A stretch of DNA of 64,000 nt from Geodermatophilus siccatus (GTDB lineage Bacteria > Actinomycetota > Actinomycetes > Mycobacteriales > Geodermatophilaceae): the NCBI RefSeq assembly GCF_900103785.1, contig NZ_FNHE01000003.1, positions 62,001-126,000 on the forward strand. Direction: 5' to 3'. A model generated the notes under the pieces. The model ran no database searches, was not told the origin of the DNA, and worked only from the letters and a program-made list of their open reading frames with translations. Shown here in pieces: positions 17,036 through 24,252 of this stretch. Position 1 is the first letter of the stretch. Each line of letters starts with the position of its first letter. The position numbers were made by a program, and so were the translations under genes.

Positions 17036-18550
17036 TCAGGCGGGACCGACGAGGTCGGCGACGATCTCCGCCGACAGGGCGACCAGCGGCAGGCCGCCAC
17101 CGGGGTGCGACGAGCCGCCGACGAGGAACAGCCCCGGCACGGGTGAGGCGTTGCCGGGGCGCAGGAAGGCCGCGCGGGCGCCGTTGCTCGACGTCCCGTA
17201 GATCGAGCCGCCGACGCTGCGGGTGTCGCGCTCCAGGTCGGCCGGCGTCCGGACGACGCACCAGCGCACCCGGTCGCGGACGTCGAGCCCGCGGCGGGCC
17301 ATCACCTCGAGCACCCGCTGCGCGTACCGGTCGGCGAGCCCCGGGGCGTCCCAGTCCACCCCGCCGGCCGGGTCGTGCCCTGCAGCATGTCGGGGCGCGT
17401 TGACCAGCACGAACCACGACTCGCTGTCGTCGTCGGGACGGGTCGCCGGGTCGTCGGGCGCGCTCACGTACACGGTCGGGTCGGCGACCGGCTGGGGTGC
17501 GCCGCGGTGTCGGCCGACGCCGAAGACCGCGTCGAACTCGGCGTCGTAGTCGTCGGGGAACAGCACCGTGTGGTGCGCCAGCCCCGGCGTCCGCCCGCGC
17601 AGCGCCAGCAGGAGCACGAACCCCGAGAGGGACGGCGTGCTGCGGGCCAGGTCGCGGCGCACCCGCCGGGTCGGGCGGGAGGCGGGCAGCAGGTCGGCGT
17701 ACAGCGCCGCGGCGTCCGCACCGGAGACCACGACGTCGGCCCGCAGCACCTCGCCGCCGGCCAGCTGCACCCCGGCTGCGCGGCCGCCCTCGACCAGCAC
17801 CCGCTCGACGGCGGTCCCGGTGCGGGCGACAGCGCCCCGCTCGACCGCCCGCGCCGCCACCGCCTCGCCGAGCCGGCGCAGCCCGCCGCGCACGTACCAG
17901 GACCCGAAGTGCTGCTCGACGTACGGCACCGTCACCAGCACCGCCGGCGCGCGCCGCGGGTCGGAACCGGAGTAGGTGGCGTAGCGGTCGAGCAGCGTGC
18001 GCAGTCGCGGGTCGCGCAGGTACGCCGTCCCCAGGCCGCGCAGCGTGCGCCACGGCGCGACCGTCGCGACGTCGGAGCCGCTGCGGGCCAGGCGGGCCAG
18101 CGTGGCCGCCCGGGCCAGCGGGGAGCGCAGGAACGGCTGCTCGGTGATCCCCCACATCCGGCCGGCCCGGGCCATCAGCGCCGACCACTGGGCGCCGGCC
18201 CCGGTCCCCAGCGCGGCGTCCAGGGCGCCGGGGACGGCCGCGGCGTCGCCCGGCACGGACAGCGGCGTCCCGTCGGCGAAGCGGTAGGCGACGGCGGGGT
18301 CCAGGCGCACCAGGTCGACGGCGTCCTCGAGCGGGCCGCCGGTGGCGGCGAACAGGTCGCGGTAGAGCTGGGGGAGGGTCACCAGGCTGGGCCCGGTGTC
18401 GAAGCCGTGCCCGTCGCGGGCGTACCAGCCGAGCTTCCCGCCGACCTGCGGAGCCTGCTCGAGCACCGTCACCGCGTGGCCCAGGGCGGCCAGCCGGGCC
18501 GCGGCCGCCAGGGCGCCGAGACCAGCGCCCACCACCGCCACCCGCGCCAC
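17036..18550 (-). CDS. CrtI-type carotenoid (phytoene) desaturase-like oxidoreductase
   Basis: This 504-residue FAD-dependent enzyme starts with VAVVGAGLGALAAAARLAALG, the dinucleotide-binding motif of CrtI/CrtN desaturases. GGKLGWYARDGHGFDTGPSL and the C-terminal GLFLVGGSSHPGGGLPLV are family signatures. It probably introduces double bonds or oxidises a carotenoid, fitting the pigmented actinobacteria. No crtB or crtE gene is nearby, so the exact substrate is open. A TACCGT -10 box lies 6 bp before the GTG start, which suggests a leaderless transcript. It converges on the 476-residue gene. Confidence 0.85.
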   Translation of the reverse strand: MARVAVVGAGLGALAAAARLAALGHAVTVLEQAPQVGGKLGWYARDGHGFDTGPSLVTLPQLYRDLFAATGGPLEDAVDLVRLDPAVAYRFADGTPLSVPGDAAAVPGALDAALGTGAGAQWSALMARAGRMWGITEQPFLRSPLARAATLARLARSGSDVATVAPWRTLRGLGTAYLRDPRLRTLLDRYATYSGSDPRRAPAVLVTVPYVEQHFGSWYVRGGLRRLGEAVAARAVERGAVARTGTAVERVLVEGGRAAGVQLAGGEVLRADVVVSGADAAALYADLLPASRPTRRVRRDLARSTPSLSGFVLLLALRGRTPGLAHHTVLFPDDYDAEFDAVFGVGRHRGAPQPVADPTVYVSAPDDPATRPDDDSESWFVLVNAPRHAAGHDPAGGVDWDAPGLADRYAQRVLEVMARRGLDVRDRVRWCVVRTPADLERDTRSVGGSIYGTSSNGARAAFLRPGNASPVPGLFLVGGSSHPGGGLPLVALSAEIVADLVGPA

Positions 18551-18556
18551 GCCGCC

Positions 18557-18562
18557 ACGGTA
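18557..18562 (-). promoter_or_regulatory. Desaturase -10 box (leaderless)
   Basis: TACCGT on the minus strand ends 6 bp before the GTG at 18550; no ribosome-binding site is seen. Confidence 0.4.
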
Positions 18563-18622
18563 CGGCGGGCGGGCCGCCGACCCGGGGGGGCAACCCCCGT
18601 TCCCTCGCTCGGGGGGCGACCG

Positions 18623-18649
18623 TTTGCCGCGGAAGCGGGCCGGGGTAGG
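18623..18649 (+). promoter_or_regulatory. SigF/SigB-like promoter
   Basis: GTTT (18623-18626), a 17-bp spacer and GGGTA (18644-18648) match the actinobacterial general-stress sigma consensus GTTT-N15-17-GGGTA. The inverted repeat GCGACCG/CGGTCGC (18617-18623 and 18651-18657) brackets it. It would drive the lipoprotein / small peptide / DUF6766 operon. Confidence 0.45.
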
Positions 18650-18706
18650 CGGTCGCCGTCCCGGTCAGCACCACCGGAGGCGGAGGAGGAGGACGGGAGG
18701 GCACGA

Positions 18707-19102
18707 GTGGGTACCCCGACGACGCTCAGGCTCGCGGCAGCGGTCCTGGTGACGGCAGCCCTCGGTGGCTGCGCCGGTCTGGAGGAGGACGACGTCGGGC
18801 GGGTGGCCGGTGCCTTCGAGGACCCGGCCGCCGCACCCGCCGACCGGTGCGTGCTGCTCGCCCCGGCGACGCTGCAGACCCTCGAGTCCGACGAGTCCGC
18901 GCCCTGCGTCGACGTCATCGGGCAGGTCCCGCTGCCCGGGGGCGCGGTGGAGGCCGTGGCGGTCTTCGGCGGTCAGGCACAGGTCCGGCTCGACGGCGAC
19001 ACGGTCTTCCTGACCGAGACGCCGTCCGGCTGGCGGGTGACCGCAGCGGCCTGCGAGCCCCGCGGCGGGCTGCCCTACGACTGCCAGGTGGAGGGGCCGT
19101 GA
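18707..19102 (+). CDS. Small lipoprotein of unknown function
   Basis: The predicted product has 131 residues. A hydrophobic signal ends in the lipobox LGGC (Cys at about residue 22), so the mature protein is probably lipidated and exported. The mature part has four further Cys in two close pairs (DRCVLLAP/APCVDV and AACEP/YDCQ), perhaps two disulfides. No family is recognised. The GTG at 18707 follows a GGAGG-rich ribosome-binding region. It is first in a three-gene overlapping operon behind a SigF-like promoter. Confidence 0.7.
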   Translation: MGTPTTLRLAAAVLVTAALGGCAGLEEDDVGRVAGAFEDPAAAPADRCVLLAPATLQTLESDESAPCVDVIGQVPLPGGAVEAVAVFGGQAQVRLDGDTVFLTETPSGWRVTAAACEPRGGLPYDCQVEGP

Positions 19103-19191
19103 ACGGCGTCCGCGGGGTCTTCCTGGCTTTCCTGGTCGTGATCCTGCTCGGGATCGCCTACGTCACCGCGCTGGGGCTGGTGGGCCGGTGA
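19099..19191 (+). CDS. 30-residue single-helix membrane peptide
   Basis: The GTG start overlaps the lipoprotein stop (GTGA). The peptide consists of a short polar start (VNGVRG), one strong hydrophobic helix (VFLAFLVVILLGIAYVTALGL) split by no charged residue, and a tail ending in GR. Its stop again overlaps the GTG of the next gene. The tight overlap on both sides argues that it is translated. The role is unknown. Confidence 0.6.
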   Translation: MNGVRGVFLAFLVVILLGIAYVTALGLVGR

Positions 19192-19874
19192 CCGCGTCCC
19201 GCTACGGCTTCTTTCGCGCCAACGCGCTCAGCCTGGTGTTCGGTGGGCTCTTCCTCGTCACCCTGGTCGGCCAGGCGATCGCCGGGACCGCGGACCACAA
19301 CGCCCGGCAGGTGGCCGACGGCCTGCCCGCCGTGTCCTTTCTCGACTACGTCACCTCGTCGTCCTTCGGTGTCGACGTCATGGAGAACTGGCAGTCGGAG
19401 TACCTGCAGTTCTTCCTGTACGTCTTCGCCACCGTCTGGCTGGTGCAGCGCGGCTCCTCGGAGTCCAAGGAACCGGGCGAGGAGGGCACGGAGTCCGACG
19501 AGGAGCAGCAGGTCGGTCCGCACGCCGACGAGGAGTCCCCGACGTGGGCGCGCACCGGCGGGTGGCGGACGGCGCTGTTCTCCCGTTCGCTCGGCCTGCT
19601 CATGGGGGTGCTCTTCCTGCTCACCTGGGCCGCGAGTTCGGTGGCCGGCTGGGCGGCCTACAACGCCGAGCAGCTCGGCCAGCGGCAGGACCCGGTCAGC
19701 TGGGTCGGCTACCTCGGCGAGGCCGACTTCTGGAACCGGTCCTTCCAGAACTGGCAGTCCGAGATGCTGGCCGTCGGCTCGATGGCGATCTTCGCCGTGT
19801 ACCTTCGCCAGCGCGGCTCGCCGGAGTCCAAGCCGGTGGGCGCCGCCCACGCCGACACCGGCCAGACGGGGTGA
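19188..19874 (+). CDS. DUF6766 membrane protein with internal duplication
   Basis: The product has 228 residues with four helices in two repeats. Each half ends with a WQSE-containing loop (ENWQSEYLQ and QNWQSEMLA), an aromatic helix and QRGSSESK or QRGSPESK, so it arose by duplication. The acidic linker around residues 95-120 lies on the same side as the ends. It matches DUF6766, function unknown. It overlaps the 30-residue peptide gene and is last in the operon. A long palindrome follows its stop. Confidence 0.78.
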   Translation: MTASRYGFFRANALSLVFGGLFLVTLVGQAIAGTADHNARQVADGLPAVSFLDYVTSSSFGVDVMENWQSEYLQFFLYVFATVWLVQRGSSESKEPGEEGTESDEEQQVGPHADEESPTWARTGGWRTALFSRSLGLLMGVLFLLTWAASSVAGWAAYNAEQLGQRQDPVSWVGYLGEADFWNRSFQNWQSEMLAVGSMAIFAVYLRQRGSPESKPVGAAHADTGQTG

Positions 19875-19886
19875 TCTCCGTGGCCC

Positions 19887-19950
19887 GGCGGGATCTGCAC
19901 ACTCGTGGTCATCAGCGGCCTGATGGCAGCGAGTGTGCAGATCTCGCCGG
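19887..19950. repeat. About 62-bp palindrome between convergent genes
   Basis: Outer arms GGGATCTGCACACTCG / CGAGTGTGCAGATCTC enclose a second palindrome CATCAG-CGGC-CTGATG, so nearly the entire element is self-complementary. It lies between two stops (19874 and 19966) and can serve as a two-way terminator. Its architecture resembles the 68-bp palindrome at 6144. Confidence 0.65.
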
Positions 19951-19965
19951 TGGGAGGGCGGGGCT

Positions 19966-21642
19966 TCAGGCCGGCACGGCCAGGGCGAGGACGGCGAGGT
20001 CGTCGGCCTCGTAGCGCGAGTCGCGCAGCCGCTCCTCGACCGCGGCCGTGATCGCCTCGACGGCCGCCTCCGCGTCCCCCCAGCCCGCGGTGAGCACCCG
20101 GCGCAGCCCGTCCTCGCCGAACTGCGCGCCCGCGTCGTCGCGGGCCTCGGTGACCCCGTCGGTGTAGAGCACGAGCGTCGACCCCGGCGGCAGCTCCACC
20201 TCGACCACCGGGACGTCGAGGTCCGGGGTGATGCCCAGCGGCCGGCCGGGCACCCCGATCTCCCGCGGGCCGTCGGGGCAGGCGAGCACCGGCAGCGGGT
20301 GCCCGGCCACGCCGACGGTCGCGCACACGCCGCCCGGGCCGGGGGAGAGCACCAGGCAGCAGGCGGTGACGAAGCGCAGCGGGCCGTCGGTCCGGGCGCG
20401 CAGCAGCGCCGCGTTCACCGCGCGCAGCACCTCGGCCGGGCCGGCGGTCGTCTCGGCCGCCGGGCTGGCCGCCGCCCGGGCGGTGTGCCGGGTCAGCGCG
20501 GTGACCGCCGCGGCCTCGGCGCCGGTGCCGCAGACGTCGGCGATGAGCACCATCCAGCGGCCGTCCGGCAGCGGCATGACGTCGTAGGTGTCCCCGCCGA
20601 CCAGCCCGGCGCCGCCACCCGGTCGGTAGCGCGCGGCCAGGTCGACGCCGCGGATGGCCGGCAGGTGCGAGGGCAGCAGGCTGCGTTGCAGCGTGTCGGC
20701 CAGCTGCCGCACCTCGGACTCGGCGCGCAGCCGGCCGAGGAACTGGCCGATCTGGCGACCGGCGTGGGCCAGCACGTCGAGCAGCTCGGCCGGCACCGGC
20801 CGCAGCTCGCGGGAGAACAGCTCGCACACCGCGAGCAGCTCCTCGCCGCGCACCACGGGGAAGGCGACGCCGGTGCGCAGCCCGTCGGCGCGTGCGGCCG
20901 AGAGCCGGGTGAGGCGGGGCTGGGCCCACAGGTCCTCGACGACGACGGGCTCGCGACGGGACCAGACCAGCCCGGGCAGCACCTCGCCGCGGCCGATCCG
21001 GTGGGCGTGGGAGGCCGCGTGCAGTGCCGGTGCCTCCGAGCCGGGGGCGGTCCAGGTGCCGACGTGGTGCAGCGACCGGCTGGCGCTGTCGGGCTCCCAG
21101 AGGGTGGCGGCGTCCCAGTCCAGCTCGGTGCACAGGGTCGGCAGCAGGTCGCGGAAGGCGACGTCGGCGTCGGGCGCCTCGGTCAGCGCGGCGGTGACCC
21201 GCAGCGTCGCCGCCAGGTAGCGGCTGACCATCAGCTGGCGTTCCAGCAGGATCGTGGTGCTCGCGTCGCGGAGGACGGCGACCACCCCCGCCGCCTCCGG
21301 CCCGGCCCCCTCCGGCGGCGGCACCATCGCCAGCGTGACGTCGACGGTGACCTCGTGGCCGTCGGCGTGCAGCGCCGGCAGCTGGGTGGTGCGCCCGGCC
21401 AGCTCACCCTGCCCGGTGACCAGGAAACGGGTGAAGTCGGTGCCGTGGCCGCGGCGGAAGCGCTGGGGCATGAGGACCTCCAGCGGCCGGCCCAGGACGG
21501 CGCTGGGCTCGTGGCCCAGCAGCACCCGCACGTGCGGGTTGACGTAGGTGATCCGGCCCGCGGCGTCGGCGACGACCACGGTGTCCGGCAGTGCGGTCAG
21601 CAGGGACGGCGCCGTCACCGCGGCCTCGTGGTCGAGCGCCAT
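19966..21642 (-). CDS. PAS-GAF-PP2C (RsbU/SpoIIE-type) phosphatase
   Basis: The product has 558 residues. A PAS domain (about residues 10-135, VVVADAAGRITYVNPH) is followed by a GAF domain (about 145-305) and a PPM/SpoIIE serine phosphatase domain (about 325-555). The acidic metal motifs are VGGDTYDVMPL, LIADVCGTG and DDLAVLAL. Such enzymes dephosphorylate anti-anti-sigma proteins and release stress sigma factors. That target is inferred; no STAS or RsbW gene is present here. A GAGGGG ribosome site precedes the ATG. Confidence 0.9.
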   Translation of the reverse strand: MALDHEAAVTAPSLLTALPDTVVVADAAGRITYVNPHVRVLLGHEPSAVLGRPLEVLMPQRFRRGHGTDFTRFLVTGQGELAGRTTQLPALHADGHEVTVDVTLAMVPPPEGAGPEAAGVVAVLRDASTTILLERQLMVSRYLAATLRVTAALTEAPDADVAFRDLLPTLCTELDWDAATLWEPDSASRSLHHVGTWTAPGSEAPALHAASHAHRIGRGEVLPGLVWSRREPVVVEDLWAQPRLTRLSAARADGLRTGVAFPVVRGEELLAVCELFSRELRPVPAELLDVLAHAGRQIGQFLGRLRAESEVRQLADTLQRSLLPSHLPAIRGVDLAARYRPGGGAGLVGGDTYDVMPLPDGRWMVLIADVCGTGAEAAAVTALTRHTARAAASPAAETTAGPAEVLRAVNAALLRARTDGPLRFVTACCLVLSPGPGGVCATVGVAGHPLPVLACPDGPREIGVPGRPLGITPDLDVPVVEVELPPGSTLVLYTDGVTEARDDAGAQFGEDGLRRVLTAGWGDAEAAVEAITAAVEERLRDSRYEADDLAVLALAVPA

Positions 21643-21709
21643 CCCCTCACCTCCAACCCGGGGTTGCCTCCCCAGGGTCGCACACGTTGCGTCAGCGACC
21701 CGGCACGGC

Positions 21710-21727
21710 GTGTCGACACATCGACAC
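21710..21727. promoter_or_regulatory. Inverted repeat upstream of the phosphatase gene
   Basis: GTGTCGA-CACA-TCGACAC is a perfect 7-bp inverted repeat 68 bp upstream of the phosphatase ATG and 18 bp after the photolyase stop. It may be an operator or a short hairpin. Confidence 0.35.
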
Positions 21728-21744
21728 GGGACGGGGCCGTTGCG

Positions 21745-22875
21745 CTAGAACGCGTAACGGATGCGCAGCCACGGGGCGTGCGCCGCGACGAGCTCCTGGA
21801 CCCGGGTCACGCCCGCACGCTTGACGTCGTTGCGGTAGCGCACGTTCCAGCTGCCGTTCTGGCTGCGCTTGGGCTGCTGGAGGTCCGGCCGCCAGAGCAG
21901 CTCCTCGGCCTTCGGGTGCCAGCCGAGGTTGACCTGGTGCAGGTCCCGGTTGTGGGTGAGCAGGATCACCTCGGCGGCGGCCTGCGCCTTGGCCGCGGGG
22001 GAGAGCTCGTCGTCCAGCCGGCGCAGCAGCTGCGCCCAGTCGGCCTCCCAGCCCTCGCGCAGCACGACGGGGGAGAGGTTGAGGTGCACCTCGTAGCCGG
22101 CCTCGACGAAGTCGTCGACCGCGGCGATCCGCTCGGCCACCCGGCTGGTGCGGATGTCGAGCACCCTGGCGTCGTCCTCGGGCATCACCGAGAAGCGGAT
22201 GCGGGTGCGGCCGCGCGGGTCGAGCTCGAGCAGCTGCCGGTTGACGTACTTGGTGGCGAAGGAGGCCTTCGCGGTCGGCAGGTCGGCGAAGGTCGCCACC
22301 AGGTCGGCGACGTTGTCGCTGACCAGCGCGTCGACCGAGCAGTCGCTGTTCTCGCCGAGGTCGTAGACCCAGGCCTCCGGGTCGCACTGGTCGGGCTCGG
22401 TCTTGGGCCCCTGCCGGGCGACGTGCCGGCGCAGGTAGCCGGTGATCTGCTCGATGTTGGTGAAGACGGTGATCGGGTTGGCGTAGCCCTTCTGCCGCGG
22501 CACGTAGCAGTAGGCGCAGGCCATGGCGCAGCCGTTGGCCGTCGAGGGGGCGATCCAGTTCGCCGAGCGTCCGTTGGGCCGGGCGGTCAGCGACTTCTTG
22601 ACGCCGAGCACCAGCGTCTCGGACTTGACGCGCACCCAGCGCTCGACGTTGCCCTCGTTGCCGTGCAGCTCGGGGATCTTCCAGTGCGAGGGGACCTCGA
22701 CCACCTCGGCACCGGGGAAGCGGGCCAGGACCTGCTGTCCGCGGGGTGAGGCCAGGGCGGCGGGCTCGGCGTAGACCTGGCGCACCTGCAGCAGGCGGGA
22801 CAGGTCACCGGGGGCGGACACGGGGGACGACGCGGCGGGGTGGGCGGGGGACGAGGAGGTGGCGGGGCTTCCCAC
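21745..22875 (-). CDS. Spore photoproduct lyase family radical SAM protein
   Basis: The 376-residue protein has the radical-SAM cluster motif CAMACAYC (CxxxCxxC spacing) at about residues 113-120 within STANGCAMACAYCYVPRQKGY, as in SplB. SplB repairs spore photoproduct, a UV thymine dimer, using 5'-deoxyadenosyl radical chemistry. An SplB catalytic Cys is expected near the C-terminus but no Cys is visible there. It may therefore repair another lesion or act on another substrate. It ends just before the phosphatase gene, on the same strand. Confidence 0.82.
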   Translation of the reverse strand: MGSPATSSSPAHPAASSPVSAPGDLSRLLQVRQVYAEPAALASPRGQQVLARFPGAEVVEVPSHWKIPELHGNEGNVERWVRVKSETLVLGVKKSLTARPNGRSANWIAPSTANGCAMACAYCYVPRQKGYANPITVFTNIEQITGYLRRHVARQGPKTEPDQCDPEAWVYDLGENSDCSVDALVSDNVADLVATFADLPTAKASFATKYVNRQLLELDPRGRTRIRFSVMPEDDARVLDIRTSRVAERIAAVDDFVEAGYEVHLNLSPVVLREGWEADWAQLLRRLDDELSPAAKAQAAAEVILLTHNRDLHQVNLGWHPKAEELLWRPDLQQPKRSQNGSWNVRYRNDVKRAGVTRVQELVAAHAPWLRIRYAF

Positions 22876-22936
22876 GCCACCTGCAGCACCGGGTACCCGC
22901 GAGGTGTTCCTGCTGGTCGGCGCGTCGTGCCGGGTC

Positions 22937-23596
22937 TCAGCAGCCGGCGGACGGCGAGGGCAGCGATCCCGGGACGGGCCACAGCCGCGCGGGCACCGTG
23001 CCGACGAGGGTGGACGCCGACACCGGGCCGAACGCGCGCGAGTCGACCGATCCGTCGCGGTTGTCGCTGAGCAGGAACAGGTGCCCGTCCGGCACGGTCA
23101 CCGGGCCGAACCAGACGCCGTCGAGCCGGGCGGGGTCGATCGCCGGTTCGCAGACCGCCGTCCCGTCGACGACCAGCACGCCGTCCTCGATGGCCACCTC
23201 GTCGCCGCCCACGCCGACGGCCCGCTTGACCAGCAGCCCGTCGCCCGACGGGTCGGTCACGGCGACGACGTCGCCGCGCTGCACCGGCCCCTGCCCGTGC
23301 CGCACGAGCAGCAGGTCACCGGGTGAGACGGTCGGCGTCATGCTGTCGGCGTCGACGTGCATCGGCTGCAGCGGCAGCAGGCCGGAGGTCGCGGACACGA
23401 GCAGCAGCGCCGTCCCGGCGGCGAGCCAGAGGACGGCGCCGCGCAGCCGCCGCCACGGCCGACCGCCGGAGCCGGCTCCGGCGGTCGGCCCGGGGGCCGC
23501 CCCGGCACGGGGGGCCCGGTGCCGGGGGGAGCCGCCGCGGTCCCTGGTGCGGGGGTCACCGGGGACCGCGACGGCGGTTCGGGGGGCGGTCCTCAC
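22937..23596 (-). CDS. Signal peptidase I
   Basis: This S26 family peptidase of 219 residues has a cytoplasmic Arg/Pro/Ala-rich N-terminus, one membrane helix (about residues 53-72), and then the external catalytic domain. The Ser nucleophile is in ADSMTPTVSPGD and the general-base Lys in GLLVKRAVGVGGD; LSDNRDGSVDSR is the conserved box E. It cleaves signal peptides of exported proteins. The GTG start overlaps the stop of the preceding membrane gene (GTGA), so it belongs to the multicopper-oxidase operon and may serve it. Confidence 0.88.
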   Translation of the reverse strand: MRTAPRTAVAVPGDPRTRDRGGSPRHRAPRAGAAPGPTAGAGSGGRPWRRLRGAVLWLAAGTALLLVSATSGLLPLQPMHVDADSMTPTVSPGDLLLVRHGQGPVQRGDVVAVTDPSGDGLLVKRAVGVGGDEVAIEDGVLVVDGTAVCEPAIDPARLDGVWFGPVTVPDGHLFLLSDNRDGSVDSRAFGPVSASTLVGTVPARLWPVPGSLPSPSAGC

Positions 23597-24252
23597 CCGA
23601 GGACGCCGGTGAGCCACAGCGCCCACGCGGCCCCGCCCAGGACGAGCAGCCCGTTGAGCACCCGGCCTCGCCAGGACGCCGGCAGCAGGGCGGCCAGCGC
23701 GGCCACGGTGAGCAGCTCGGCGCCGACCACGACCGTGCCGACCGCCTCGGGGCCGTGCCCGCCGGTGGACCCGGGCAGTCCGTCCATCGCCACCGGCCCG
23801 GAGGCGCCCAGTGGCATGCCCTGCGCGAACTCGACGCCGGTCACCGGGTCGACCGCCGTGGTCACCCGGCCGGGGACGTCGTGCTCGTGCCCCCCGGTGA
23901 CCGTGTCGTGCACCGCGAAGGCGTCGAGCAGCCCGGTCGTGTGCGCGACGACGTAGAGGGCCAGCAGGCCGACGGTGCCGAGCAGCGCCATCGCCACCAG
24001 CTGCCGGCCCGCGCGGGTGCCGGCCCACGCGCCGAGGGCGAGCCAGGCGGCCAGCCCGGCCTGGGCCAGCGCGGTGAGCAGGAAGAAGCCGACCGCCAGC
24101 GAGCCCGCGGACAGGTGGTCGACCGCGGCGGCCACGTGCAGCCCGCCGGCCGTCGCTAGGCCCAGCGCCGCGGTCAGCTGCCACCAGGCGGTGCGGCGAC
24201 GGGACCGCAGCACCACCCGGGCGGCTGCTGGGGCCGGGGCGACGGCGGTCAC
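23593..24252 (-). CDS. Membrane protein of unknown function in the oxidase operon
   Basis: This 219-residue protein has five or six helices. Between helices 4 and 5 lies an external segment of about 50 residues with GGHEHD and a Gly/His/Asp-rich stretch that could bind metal. No family is recognised. Both ends overlap neighbours by GTGA-type junctions, so it is translated together with the oxidase and the signal peptidase. A role in copper handling or in positioning the oxidase is an inference. Confidence 0.65.
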   Translation of the reverse strand: MTAVAPAPAAARVVLRSRRRTAWWQLTAALGLATAGGLHVAAAVDHLSAGSLAVGFFLLTALAQAGLAAWLALGAWAGTRAGRQLVAMALLGTVGLLALYVVAHTTGLLDAFAVHDTVTGGHEHDVPGRVTTAVDPVTGVEFAQGMPLGASGPVAMDGLPGSTGGHGPEAVGTVVVGAELLTVAALAALLPASWRGRVLNGLLVLGGAAWALWLTGVLG

